A stretch of 64,000 bases of DNA from ZC4RG35 sp040878345 (lineage in GTDB: Bacteria > Actinomycetota > Acidimicrobiia > Spongiisociales > ZC4RG35), in the NCBI GenBank assembly GCA_040878345.1, contig JBBDML010000019.1, forward strand, positions 34,097 through 98,096, in the 5' to 3' direction. Below the pieces are notes generated by a model. It worked only from the letters and a program-made list of their open reading frames with translations. It was not told the origin of the DNA and searched no databases. A program made the translations under genes and the position numbers. Positions 16,019 to 25,028 of this stretch are shown here, in pieces. Numbering within the stretch: the first letter of the stretch is position 1; the number at the start of each line of letters is the position of its first letter.

Positions 16019-18844
16019 ATGCCCCAGACCTCCCAGCCCGGCTTCGCCAGCCGACACATCGGCCCGCGACCCTCCGACATCGAGCGGATGTTGTCCCTGG
16101 TAGGCGCATCCAGTCTCGACGAGTTGGTCGCCACCACCATCCCCGCTTCGATCCTGGACACCAGGTTGGACCTCCCTCCGGCGATGACCGAGCCGGAGCT
16201 GATACGACATCTCGCTGGGATCGCCGGGAAGAACCGGCTGGTGCGATCGTTGATCGGGCTCGGGTATCACGACACCCACACCCCGGCCGTGATCCAGCGG
16301 AACGTTCTCGAGGACCCGGCGTGGTACACCGCCTACACCCCATATCAGCCTGAGATCTCACAGGGCCGTCTCGAGGCCCTGCTCAACTTCCAGACCATGG
16401 TCGCCGATCTCACTGGGCTCGACATCGCCAACGCGTCGCTTCTCGACGAGCCCACTGCGGCCGCCGAGGCGATGGCGATGGCCCGTCGCCTGCATCGCGG
16501 CGACCGTGATGTCTTCTTTGTCGACCCCGACTGTCACCTGCCCACCCGTGCGGTGTTGGAGACCCGGGCACAGGCCATCGGTGTCGAGGTCGAGGATCTC
16601 GATGATGAAGCCGATCCCACTGTGTCGTTTGGGGCACTCCTCGCCTACCCGGGATCATCCGGGGCCATCCCCGATCACGGTGAGACGGTGAATCGGTTCC
16701 ATGAGGCGGGGGCAATGGTGGTGGTCACCACCGATCTGCTGGCACTGACCTCGATCGTCCCCCCCGGGGAATGGGGCGCCGACGTCGCCGTCGGGTCGGC
16801 GCAGCGGTTCGGGGTCCCCATGGGGTTCGGGGGCCCCCATGCCGCTTTCATCGCCTGTCGCCAGGACCAGGTTCGCGCCCTACCGGGCCGATTGGTCGGG
16901 GTCTCCAGAGACCAGGCCGGCCGGACCGCCTACCGGCTGGCCCTCCAGACACGCGAACAGCACATCCGTCGTGAGAAGGCGACCTCCAATGTCTGCACCG
17001 CACAGGTCTTGCTGGCGGTGGTGGCCGGCCTCTACGCCTGCTGGCATGGCCCCGAGGGAGTGAAGGGGATCGCCGACCAGGTCCACGACCTCACGGGGCG
17101 GCTTGCCGCATCACTCACGGCCTCCGGTCACCGGCTGGCCAACCCGAGCTGGTTCGACACCCTGACCGTGGTGGTCCCCGGCCGCGCCGATGAGATCCTG
17201 GCTTCCGCCGTCTCATCCGGACTGAATCTCGGACGGGTCGACGCCGACCGGGTCAGGATCGCACTCGACGAGACGTGTGACACCCGGGTGATCGAGACGA
17301 TTATCGGCGTCTTCGGTGGGTCCCTGGTAGAGACGCCGGAGCCCGGGATCCCGGACGGCCTGGTCAGGGCCAGCGAGTTCCTCACCCACCCGGTATTCCA
17401 CGCCCACCGCTCCGAGCACGAGATGCTGCGGTATCTGCGTCGTCTGGCCGACAAGGACCTGGCCCTCGATCGGACCATGATTCCTCTCGGGTCTTGCACC
17501 ATGAAGCTCAACGCCACCACCGAGATGGTGCCGATGACCTGGCCCGAGTTCGCCGATATCCACCCTTACGCCCCACTGGACCAGGCGGAGGGCTACCTGG
17601 AGCTGATCAGGGAGCTCGAGGCATACTTGGCGTCGATCACCGGGTATGACCGGGTCTCCCTCCAACCCAATGCCGGCTCGCAGGGAGAGCTCGCCGGACT
17701 GCTCGCCATCGCCGCCTATCACCGTTCGCGAGGCGAGCCCGAGCGGGATGTCTGCCTGATCCCGGCATCGGCCCATGGCACCAATGCCGCCTCGGCGGTC
17801 ATGGCCGGCATGCGGGTCGTGGTGGTCGCCACCGACGAGGCCGGAAACGTCGACCTCGACGACCTGGAGCGGCTGGCGGCGGAGCACTCGTCCCACCTGG
17901 CGGCGGCGATGATCACATACCCGTCGACTCATGGAGTCTTCGAGCCCGGGATGAGGAGGCTCGCCGAGATCGTCCACGTCAACGAGGGTCAGGTGTACGT
18001 CGACGGCGCAAATCTCAATGCCCTGGTCGGCCTGGCACGGCCCGGCGACTTCGGGGCCGATGTCGGCCATCTCAATCTCCACAAGACGTTCACCATTCCC
18101 CATGGTGGCGGAGGCCCCGGAATGGGGCCCCTTGGGGTGAAGGAGCACCTTGCCCCGTTCCTCCCTAATCATCCGCTGGTTGCCGCCGCCGGGCCCGAAA
18201 CCGGGATCGGGCCGATCTCGGGCGCCCCGTTCGGGTCTGCCGGCATCCTTCCCATCCCCTACGCCTACATTCGGCTGATGGGAGCCGAGGGGCTTCGTCG
18301 GGCGACCCAGGTGGCGATTCTCTCCGCCAACTACCTGGCTCGCCGACTCGAGCCCCATTACCCGGTGCTCTATACCGGCGAGGGTGGCCGGGTGGCCCAC
18401 GAGTGCATCCTCGACTTGCGCCCCCTGACCCGGGAGACCGGGGTAACCGCCGAGGACGTGGCGAAACGTCTCGCCGACTATGGCTTTCACGCCCCCACCC
18501 TCTCCTTCCCGGTGCCGGGGACCCTGATGGTCGAGCCCACCGAGTCGGAGAGCCTCGTGGAGCTCGAGCGCTTCTGCGAGGCAATGATCGCGATTCGGGA
18601 AGAGGCCCGCCGTGTCGGTTCAGGTGAGTGGCCGGCAGGTGACAACCCTCTGGTGCTGGCCCCGCACACCGCCGCGGACGTCGTCTCCGACAAGTGGGAG
18701 CGGTCCTACACCCGAGAGGAAGCGGCATTCCCGGTGCCATGGCTGACGGACTCCAAGTACTGGCCGCCGGTGGGGAGAGTCGACGGGGCCGGTGGCGACC
18801 GAAACCTGATGTGCTCTTGCCCCCCACTGGACGCTTACCGATGA
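16019..18844 (+). CDS. gcvP: Glycine dehydrogenase (decarboxylating), P-protein
   Basis: A 941-aa full-length fused P-protein of the glycine cleavage system, which decarboxylates glycine and passes the aminomethyl group to the lipoyl arm of GcvH. The N-terminus SRHIGPRPSDIERML is typical; the N-terminal half holds SNVCTAQVLLA; the C-terminal half has GSCTMKLNATTEM, and the PLP-binding lysine is K689 in LNLHKTFTIPHGGGGPG. The ATG is preceded by CGGAG at proper spacing and by a glycine riboswitch. gcvT and gcvH are not in this window, so the rest of the system is encoded elsewhere. Confidence 0.97.
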   Translation: MPQTSQPGFASRHIGPRPSDIERMLSLVGASSLDELVATTIPASILDTRLDLPPAMTEPELIRHLAGIAGKNRLVRSLIGLGYHDTHTPAVIQRNVLEDPAWYTAYTPYQPEISQGRLEALLNFQTMVADLTGLDIANASLLDEPTAAAEAMAMARRLHRGDRDVFFVDPDCHLPTRAVLETRAQAIGVEVEDLDDEADPTVSFGALLAYPGSSGAIPDHGETVNRFHEAGAMVVVTTDLLALTSIVPPGEWGADVAVGSAQRFGVPMGFGGPHAAFIACRQDQVRALPGRLVGVSRDQAGRTAYRLALQTREQHIRREKATSNVCTAQVLLAVVAGLYACWHGPEGVKGIADQVHDLTGRLAASLTASGHRLANPSWFDTLTVVVPGRADEILASAVSSGLNLGRVDADRVRIALDETCDTRVIETIIGVFGGSLVETPEPGIPDGLVRASEFLTHPVFHAHRSEHEMLRYLRRLADKDLALDRTMIPLGSCTMKLNATTEMVPMTWPEFADIHPYAPLDQAEGYLELIRELEAYLASITGYDRVSLQPNAGSQGELAGLLAIAAYHRSRGEPERDVCLIPASAHGTNAASAVMAGMRVVVVATDEAGNVDLDDLERLAAEHSSHLAAAMITYPSTHGVFEPGMRRLAEIVHVNEGQVYVDGANLNALVGLARPGDFGADVGHLNLHKTFTIPHGGGGPGMGPLGVKEHLAPFLPNHPLVAAAGPETGIGPISGAPFGSAGILPIPYAYIRLMGAEGLRRATQVAILSANYLARRLEPHYPVLYTGEGGRVAHECILDLRPLTRETGVTAEDVAKRLADYGFHAPTLSFPVPGTLMVEPTESESLVELERFCEAMIAIREEARRVGSGEWPAGDNPLVLAPHTAADVVSDKWERSYTREEAAFPVPWLTDSKYWPPVGRVDGAGGDRNLMCSCPPLDAYR

Positions 18845-18866
18845 ACTCCTCCGTACCGACTCGACC

Positions 18867-18901
18867 TTGACATTCCTGTTGGCAATGGGATCGTGAGACA
18901 C
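18867..18901 (+). promoter_or_regulatory. possible -35 element before the coiled-coil gene
   Basis: A perfect TTGACA at 18867-18872 lies about 70 bases before the GTG start at 18940. The -10 region about 17 bases later (near GGATCGTGAG) is a poor match, so only the -35 hexamer is convincing. Confidence 0.3.
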
Positions 18902-18939
18902 CACAATCCGAGGGCGCGGGGCGTTATGAAGGTGAAGCG

Positions 18940-20961
18940 GTGAAGTTCGGCGGTCAAGTTCGCATCCCAGAGGTGGATCACCCCGGGATTCCGGCCACGG
19001 TCCTGGTAGAGGACAATCAGGTCGAGTTGGTTCTCGACGGAGAATCACTTGGAAGATGGTCACTGTACGACGTCCGCGCCCGGAGACTGATCTCGAGCGC
19101 ATTCCAGCTCGAGTTGGACGGCGAGGAAGTCACCTTCATCGCCGACGAGCCGATCGACTTCGCCTATCGAGGGGTCGACCACATGGCCGAAGTCTGGGCC
19201 CGCTTCAAGACGATGCGGGCCCCCCGTCGGGCTGTTGCGGTGCGCAAGTCTCGGGGGGGCACCAAGCCATCGCGGGTCCAGGAACTGCGTGACGCCATGG
19301 AGGCGAATTTGCAGGCTCAGCAGCACCCCCGCCCGGAGCCGGCCCCGGAGATGCCTCATTCCCCGGTCGTCGAGGACACCGCTGGGGTGGAGGAGATTCC
19401 GGTGGTTCCGGAGCCCGATACTGCCGAGCCGCCGGCCGCCAAGACACCTGCCAGGAAGACCCCGACTCGATCCCCTGCGTCCAAGGCCGCATCCACATCG
19501 AAGCCCGCCCCCGCCAAGACCACCACACCCAGGTCGGCCCCGGCCTCGAAGCCGGCCGCCGCGCCCAAGCCCACGACCGCCAGGAGTCGAGCCAAGCCTC
19601 CGGTCGCCGAGCCGGTGGCGCCAGAGCCTGAAGTTGTCGAGCCGGCGGCGGAGGTGGCACCCGAACCGGTTGCGCCGGCTCCGGCGGCCGCGGTTCCGGC
19701 CACCCCAGCCCCTCCGGAGCGGAAGGTGGAGCCTCCGATCGAACGTTCCGGTCATGATCGGCTGGCTGAGGAGAAATCGGCCCTGGTGGCGGAGCGGGCA
19801 CGACTCGAAGGGGAGAGGGTTCGTCTCGAACAGTTGCGGAAAGAGGCGGAGGAGCGAGATGCCCGCCGGATCGAGGCATTCCGACTCGAGATGGCCAGGC
19901 TCGAGACGGAGCGCGCCCAGCAGGACGGGCGTGAGCGAGAGCGTTCGCTTGTGTTCCAGAACGAGATGAAGGCGCTCCAGGCCGAGAGAGAGAAGCTGGA
20001 GGCCCTGGAGAACGAGAGACGGACCAAGGCGCAAGAGGACGAGGAGCGGGCACAGGCCCTGAGACGGGAGATGAATCGCATCGAGGTCGAGCGCCAGCAG
20101 ATGGAGCGTCTCGAGGCCGAGCGCCTGGCCGCGGCACAACGCGACATGGAGGCGGTGCGCTCCAAGCGGCTGGAGCTGGAACGGCTGGAAGCCGAGCGAG
20201 CCGAGAAGGCACGCATCGAGGTGGAGCGCGTCGAGGGGGCACGAGCTAAAGCTGAGGCCGAGGCGGCGCGCATCGAGGCCGAACGCGTCGAGCAGGCGCG
20301 CGCCGTTGCCGAAAAAGAGTCCCGTCGCCAGGCCGCCGCGAGACAGGCGACCGAGCGCAGGCTGGCGGAGGAAGCCGAACCGGCTCGTCTCGCAGCCGAG
20401 GCGGCAGATGCCGCCCGCCTGAAGGCGGAGGGGCTGGCGCAGGCCAAGAAAGCAGCCGAGGCGGCAGATGTCGCTCGTCTGGAGGCGGAGGGGCTGGCGC
20501 AGGCCAAGAAGGCTGCCGAGCAGGCCGAGGCGGAGGGGCTGGCGCAGGCCAAGGAGGCTGCCGAGCAGGCCGAGGCGGAGGGGCTGGCGCAGGCCAAGAA
20601 GGCTGCCGAGCAGGCCGAGAAGAAGCGTGGCGCTGCCAGGGAGGCTGCCCCTGATGCCGAGAAGGCCCGTGACGACCGCGGACCCGACGGGACATCGACA
20701 TCCGACGACGGGTCGGAGTCGGCCAAAGAGCTGGTGGTCGACCTCGGTGTCTACGAGACCGAGCCCTCACCCAACGGCCCGATCCCGGCCATGGCCTCGG
20801 CGACGAAGGAGAAGGCCGGATTCATGGGTGCGGTCAAGTCAGCCTTCACTCGCAACGGTCGTGGCCACGAGCACGACTTCGTCGAGGCTCCTGGTGGCCT
20901 TGGGATCTCCCGCTCGATCTGCCGTGAGTGCGGCTTCGTCTCGATCGGGGCCACCGACTGA
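18940..20961 (+). CDS. Unknown coiled-coil protein with a CxxC C-terminal tail
   Basis: A 673-aa soluble protein I cannot assign to a known family. Residues 1-95 form a compact, strand-rich domain (VLVEDNQVELVLDGESLGRW, then IADEPIDFAYRGVDHMAEVW). Residues 130-265 are Pro/Ala/Lys/Glu-rich and probably disordered. Residues 270-570 are a highly charged Glu/Arg/Ala coiled coil with four copies of AEGLAQAKKAAEQAE-type repeats near its end. The last 35 residues are ordered again: GHEHDFVEAPGGLGISRSIC, followed by RECGF, giving an HxH...CxxC pattern that could bind a metal. The layout suggests a scaffold between two ordered ends. No signal peptide or membrane segment is seen. The GTG start is chosen because an upstream ATG (18926) meets a stop after five codons. 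Confidence 0.75.
   Translation: MKFGGQVRIPEVDHPGIPATVLVEDNQVELVLDGESLGRWSLYDVRARRLISSAFQLELDGEEVTFIADEPIDFAYRGVDHMAEVWARFKTMRAPRRAVAVRKSRGGTKPSRVQELRDAMEANLQAQQHPRPEPAPEMPHSPVVEDTAGVEEIPVVPEPDTAEPPAAKTPARKTPTRSPASKAASTSKPAPAKTTTPRSAPASKPAAAPKPTTARSRAKPPVAEPVAPEPEVVEPAAEVAPEPVAPAPAAAVPATPAPPERKVEPPIERSGHDRLAEEKSALVAERARLEGERVRLEQLRKEAEERDARRIEAFRLEMARLETERAQQDGRERERSLVFQNEMKALQAEREKLEALENERRTKAQEDEERAQALRREMNRIEVERQQMERLEAERLAAAQRDMEAVRSKRLELERLEAERAEKARIEVERVEGARAKAEAEAARIEAERVEQARAVAEKESRRQAAARQATERRLAEEAEPARLAAEAADAARLKAEGLAQAKKAAEAADVARLEAEGLAQAKKAAEQAEAEGLAQAKEAAEQAEAEGLAQAKKAAEQAEKKRGAAREAAPDAEKARDDRGPDGTSTSDDGSESAKELVVDLGVYETEPSPNGPIPAMASATKEKAGFMGAVKSAFTRNGRGHEHDFVEAPGGLGISRSICRECGFVSIGATD
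20425..20619 (+). repeat. coding tandem repeat (60 + 45 + 45 + 45 bases)
   Basis: Four units beginning GCGGAGGGGCTGGCGCAGGC start at 20425, 20485, 20530 and 20575. The last three are 45 bases, encoding AEGLAQAK(K/E)AAEQAE; the first carries a 15-base insertion. Near identity at the DNA level, including third positions, points to recent expansion, so copy number may vary between strains. Confidence 0.85.
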
Positions 20962-21041
20962 TGCCTTCTCAACAGAGACACACCTCCCCAGTGGAGTAGT
21001 CGGGTAGCCGCCTGAACGCCTGGGGACGGTACTCTCCGCGG

Positions 21042-22082
21042 GTGTCCGTGATACGACCGGTGATCCTCTCGGGCGGCTCGGGGACCCGTCTTTGGCCACT
21101 GTCCACCCACGCTCGCCCCAAGCAGTTCGCCGACCTGATCCCTGGGGCGCCGTCGCTTTTCCAGGCGACGATCAGCCGGCTCGCCGGCATGGCTGGCGCC
21201 GCCCCGCCGATGGTCGTCACCGGCGCCGACCACTTGGGGCTGGTTCGGGCCGACGCCGCCACCTGCGGGGTCGAGCCCATGGTGGTCATTGTCGAGCCAA
21301 TGGGTCGGAACACAGCACCTGCAGTCGCCGCCGCCGCCCTCCTCGCCGACTCTGAGGACGTCCTCGTCATCCTCCCCGCCGATCATCTGATAGGAGACAC
21401 CGGAGCGTTCCAAGACGGGGTGAGGACCGCAGTGGGCCACGCCCTGTCGGGATCGATAGTTGCTTTCGGAATCACCCCGACCCGGGCGGAGACAGGTTAT
21501 GGCTACATCGAGACCGGGGACAGCGTCGGAGACGGATGGCACGTCGCCCGGTTCAAGGAGAAACCGGCGGTCGAGGAGGCCGGCGAGTTGATGTCCGATG
21601 GCCGCCATCTCTGGAACTCGGGCATGTTCGTCGCTATGGCCGGAGCGCTGATCGATGAGATGGCAGCCACCTGCCCGGCCATCCTCGAGGGGGTCCGAGG
21701 AGCGGTTCCCACCTCGATCGAGGGGCTGGCCGTGCTCGGCCCTTCATTCGCGACGGTCGAGGCCATCTCGTTCGACCATGCCGTGATGGAGAGGACAGGC
21801 CGTGCGGTCGTCATCCCACTCGATGTCGGCTGGGACGACATCGGTTCGTACCAGGCGCTGATGGGGCTGAGCGCCAAGGATGGTGAGGGCAATGCGGTCT
21901 CGGGGCCGGTGATCCTCGAGAACGTGACCGGATCGTTCATCCACGCCACCACCCGGACCGTGGCCGTGGCCGGGATGAGCGATGTGATCGTGGTCGAGGC
22001 AGCGGACGGCGTGCTGGTGGTGCCCTTGAGTGAAGCGCAACGGGTGAAGGACCTGGCGGAGCGAGACCAGAAACAGGGATGA
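21042..22082 (+). CDS. manC: Mannose-1-phosphate guanylyltransferase
   Basis: A 346-aa nucleotidyltransferase that makes GDP-mannose from GTP and mannose 1-phosphate. The signature PVILSGGSGTRLWPLSTHAR with the following PKQF opens the protein; EPMGRNTAPAVAAAALLA, the metal motif ILPADHLI, the sugar-site block FGITPTRAETGYGYIE, FKEKP and WNSGMF follow in order. Residues 270-346 are a left-handed beta-helix-like tail; there is no fused isomerase domain, so it is the short form. It starts with GTG. GDP-mannose is the donor for the mannosylglycerate synthase at 5298-6437 as well as for glycans. Its stop overlaps the cytochrome gene by four bases. Confidence 0.93.
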   Translation: MSVIRPVILSGGSGTRLWPLSTHARPKQFADLIPGAPSLFQATISRLAGMAGAAPPMVVTGADHLGLVRADAATCGVEPMVVIVEPMGRNTAPAVAAAALLADSEDVLVILPADHLIGDTGAFQDGVRTAVGHALSGSIVAFGITPTRAETGYGYIETGDSVGDGWHVARFKEKPAVEEAGELMSDGRHLWNSGMFVAMAGALIDEMAATCPAILEGVRGAVPTSIEGLAVLGPSFATVEAISFDHAVMERTGRAVVIPLDVGWDDIGSYQALMGLSAKDGEGNAVSGPVILENVTGSFIHATTRTVAVAGMSDVIVVEAADGVLVVPLSEAQRVKDLAERDQKQG

Positions 22083-22381
22083 GAGCCCTAATCGTCGGTC
22101 TGGCATTGGCCCTCACCGCCTGCTCGGTGGGGCGCGTGCCCGAGGACGCCACCGGGGCCCAGATCTACCAACAGCTATGCGTCAACTGCCATGGCGCCGA
22201 CATGTCGGGCGGCATCGGGCCCGACCTCGGCCCCGGCTCCAACGCGGCCGGACAACCCGACGAGTTCCTCCGGGTGACCATCCTCAACGGGCGGGGGAGG
22301 ATGCCCTCGTTCTCGTCGAGTCTCGACGCTGAACAGGTGGAACGGCTCATCGAGCACATCCGGGAAGTCCAGTCGGGATGA
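22079..22381 (+). CDS. Small lipoprotein cytochrome c
   Basis: A 100-aa protein with a lipoprotein signal (LALTAC, lipidated Cys15), a single heme c site CVNCH (Cys34, Cys37, His38) and a likely axial methionine in GRGRMPSF (Met75). The fold is a class I cytochrome c of minimal size. It should sit outside the membrane as an electron carrier, perhaps between the quinol-oxidising complex and an oxidase. Its ATG overlaps the manC stop and its stop overlaps the menC ATG, each by four bases, which ties it into the menaquinone operon. Confidence 0.88.
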   Translation: MRALIVGLALALTACSVGRVPEDATGAQIYQQLCVNCHGADMSGGIGPDLGPGSNAAGQPDEFLRVTILNGRGRMPSFSSSLDAEQVERLIEHIREVQSG

Positions 22382-23334
22382 GCTCGGTCCTCGACGACCT
22401 CGATCTCCACCCAGTGAGCATCCCGATGCGGCATCGGTTTCGTCGTGTCGACCACCGTGAGGCGGTCCTGATCAAGGGACCAAAGGGTTGGGGGGAGTTC
22501 TCGCCGTTTCCCGATTATCCGCCCGAGCAGACGACGAAGTGGTTGGCGGCTGCTCTTGAGCTGGCATGCGGCGACCTGCCGGCCCCAGGCCGGCCACTGA
22601 TCGAGGTGAACGTGACGGTGCCGGCGGTGGACCCGGTGACCGCCGCCTGGCTGGTGACGGAGTCCGGGGCGCGGACGGCGAAGGTCAAGGTAGGAGACCC
22701 GGGGGATGACGAGACGACCGATACCGTGCGTCTCGAAGCGGTACAGGCTGCCCTGGGACCTGGGGGCCGGATGCGGATCGATGCCAACGCATCCTGGGAC
22801 CTCGCCACCGCCACCAGTCGACTGGCGAAGATGGAGCGATTCGGCCTGGAGTACGTCGAGCAACCGGTGGCGACACTCGAGGAGATGAGAGAGCTGCGCC
22901 GCCGGGTGACCATCCCTCTTGCCGCAGATGAGTTGGTTCGTCAGGGTCCGAACCCCCTCCGCGTGATCGAAGAGGGGGGCGCCGACGTGCTGGTCTTGAA
23001 GGCGCAACCGATGGGAGGGGTGGCCCCCATCCTCGACTTGGCGGGGAGAGCAGGCGTCCCCGTGGTCCTGTCGTCGGCTCTCGAGACATCGGTGGGGATG
23101 TATGCCGGGCTCCTGGCCGCCTCGCTGGTCGACTCCCCATATGCGTTCGGGCTGGGCACCGTCTCCATGCTGGCGGGTGACCCCACCATCCGGCCGCTGT
23201 TGCCGATCAAGGGACAGCTCGAGGTTCGAAGGCCCGAGCCCGACCCCGACCTACTGGAGAGATGGCGCCCCGGCCCCGATGTGGCCTCCAGCCTGCTGGC
23301 ACGTCTTCGCCTCGCTGCCGAGGCCCTGACATGA
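22378..23334 (+). CDS. menC: o-Succinylbenzoate synthase
   Basis: A 318-aa enolase-superfamily enzyme that dehydrates SHCHC to o-succinylbenzoate in menaquinone synthesis. The barrel carries the catalytic lysine in TAKVKVGD, the metal ligands in RIDANASWD, VEQPV and PLAADELV, and the second lysine in DVLVLKAQPMGG. The C-terminal SALETSVGM block is typical. It lies in the overlapping series manC-cytochrome-menC-menD. The order next to menD supports MenC rather than another enolase-family racemase. Confidence 0.92.
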   Translation: MSSVLDDLDLHPVSIPMRHRFRRVDHREAVLIKGPKGWGEFSPFPDYPPEQTTKWLAAALELACGDLPAPGRPLIEVNVTVPAVDPVTAAWLVTESGARTAKVKVGDPGDDETTDTVRLEAVQAALGPGGRMRIDANASWDLATATSRLAKMERFGLEYVEQPVATLEEMRELRRRVTIPLAADELVRQGPNPLRVIEEGGADVLVLKAQPMGGVAPILDLAGRAGVPVVLSSALETSVGMYAGLLAASLVDSPYAFGLGTVSMLAGDPTIRPLLPIKGQLEVRRPEPDPDLLERWRPGPDVASSLLARLRLAAEALT

Positions 23335-25028
23335 GCCGCCCCAACCCGAGCACTGCCATGGCGGAGGTGGTCATCGACGAGCTCGCCCTAAACGGTGTCA
23401 GGTTGGTGGTGATCTCACCGGGGTCGCGGTCGGCGGCCTTGGCCATCGCCGCCTCCCGGCATCCCGGGATCCAGAGCGTGGTAGTCCTGGACGAGCGTTC
23501 GGCGGCCTTCCATGCGTTGGGAAGGTCGAAGGTTGATGGGTTCCCGGCCGTGGTGATCTCCACGTCGGGGACCGCCCCGGCCAACTGGTACCCGGCGGTG
23601 ATCGAGGCCGACATGTCGATGACCCCCCTGATCCTGGTCTCAGCGGATCGACCCGCCGAGTCGAGGGGTGTCGGAGCCAATCAGACCATCGACCAGGTCC
23701 GGCTGTTCGGTGACAAGGTCCGATGGTTCGCCGAGATCGATGCCCCGGGCCAACAGGACATGAACGCCGGGTGGCGTGGTCTGATCTGTGAGGCGGTGAC
23801 CACCAGCCGGGGTGATGGCTCAGGGCCGGGCCCGGTTCACCTGAACCTGGCGTTCAGGGAGCCAACGGTCCCCGTGTCCGATGACGGGAGGACCGCTACC
23901 GACCCGTACCCCCACCCCATCGAAGGCCGGGATGGCGGTCACCCTTGGATCGAGCCCGCCCCCGGCGGTTCCCGCCCGAGCCCGGGGAGAGAGATCCCTT
24001 ACACCCCCCGTGGGTTGGTGATCGCCGGCGACGGGTCGTACGAGCGGGATCGGCTGTTGGAGGCGGCTCGGGTCCTGGGCTGGCCGGTCCTGGCCACCGC
24101 ACTCTCAGGACTGCGCGGCCAGGACGTGATCACCTGCTATCACCACCTGCTCGCCGGCCCCCTTCCCGATGGCATGCGCCCCGAGTTGGTGGTCGCCGCG
24201 GGGCACATCGGCCCCAGCCAGCGTCTGGAAGCCCTGATCGCCATTGCCGACCATCGGGTGCGGGTGGACGCCTGGGGCCGGTCCATCGACCCAAACCGCA
24301 ATGCCACCCTGAAGGTCGACTCGGACCCGGTGAGTGCCCTGGCCACGATGGCCGACCGTGCCCGGCCCGATCCGGACTGGGCCGGCGCATGGTCGAAGGC
24401 GGGTGCAGTGGTGCGAAGCCTGCTGGATCGGTGTCTGGCCGATCATCCGGGTCTGTCCGGGGCCGGGGTGGCCCACACCCTCGACCGGGTCGATTGGGGC
24501 TGCCTGGTGGTGGCCTCATCGCTCCCGATCCGTGAGGTCGACGCCCATCTCACCCGGCCGGGCAGGGTCATCGCCAATCGTGGCGCATCCGGGATCGACG
24601 GGTTCGTCTCGACCGCAATGGGTGTGGCCTCGGCGGTGCCGCGGACCTTGGCCCTGAGCGGGGATCTCTCGCTTCTCCACGACGCCAATGGCTTCCTAAG
24701 TGACGGGGATCGCGACCTGACGATGGTGGTGATCAACAACGATGGCGGCGGTCTGTTCGACTCGCTTCCCCAGGCGGCCCACGCCCCCGAGTACGAACGG
24801 CTGTTTCTGACTCCCCAGCGGCGCGACCTGGCGGGTCTCGCCAGATTCCACGGGCTGGACTATCAGGCGGCCGAGGGTCTCGATCAGCTGGCCGCCATCG
24901 TCGAGTCGAGACTTGGCTCGGGCCAAGAGTCGTTGATCGAGGCCCGGGTCGATCGCAGCTTCGACCTCGCCGTCCGCCGGAGCCTCGATGAGGCTGGCCG
25001 CTCAGCCATGGCCGCCTTCAACCCCTAA
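23331..25028 (+). CDS. menD: 2-Succinyl-5-enolpyruvyl-6-hydroxy-3-cyclohexene-1-carboxylate synthase
   Basis: A 565-aa thiamine-diphosphate enzyme that joins isochorismate and 2-oxoglutarate. The N-terminal block VVISPGSRSAALAIAASRHP with the glutamate in VLDERSAAFHALG is diagnostic; SADRPAESRGVGANQTIDQV follows; the cofactor region is ALSGDLSLLHDANGFL plus VVINNDGGGLFDSLPQ. The ATG at 23331 overlaps the menC stop by four bases; the frame also opens 23 codons upstream but that part is inside menC. The final 27 bases overlap the end of menF on the other strand. Confidence 0.95.
   Translation: MSRPNPSTAMAEVVIDELALNGVRLVVISPGSRSAALAIAASRHPGIQSVVVLDERSAAFHALGRSKVDGFPAVVISTSGTAPANWYPAVIEADMSMTPLILVSADRPAESRGVGANQTIDQVRLFGDKVRWFAEIDAPGQQDMNAGWRGLICEAVTTSRGDGSGPGPVHLNLAFREPTVPVSDDGRTATDPYPHPIEGRDGGHPWIEPAPGGSRPSPGREIPYTPRGLVIAGDGSYERDRLLEAARVLGWPVLATALSGLRGQDVITCYHHLLAGPLPDGMRPELVVAAGHIGPSQRLEALIAIADHRVRVDAWGRSIDPNRNATLKVDSDPVSALATMADRARPDPDWAGAWSKAGAVVRSLLDRCLADHPGLSGAGVAHTLDRVDWGCLVVASSLPIREVDAHLTRPGRVIANRGASGIDGFVSTAMGVASAVPRTLALSGDLSLLHDANGFLSDGDRDLTMVVINNDGGGLFDSLPQAAHAPEYERLFLTPQRRDLAGLARFHGLDYQAAEGLDQLAAIVESRLGSGQESLIEARVDRSFDLAVRRSLDEAGRSAMAAFNP

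Noticed and set aside
20425..20619. The 45/60-base repeats as a CRISPR or mobile element
   Set aside because: They keep the reading frame of the coiled-coil gene and encode heptad-like alanine/glutamate repeats, so they are coding.
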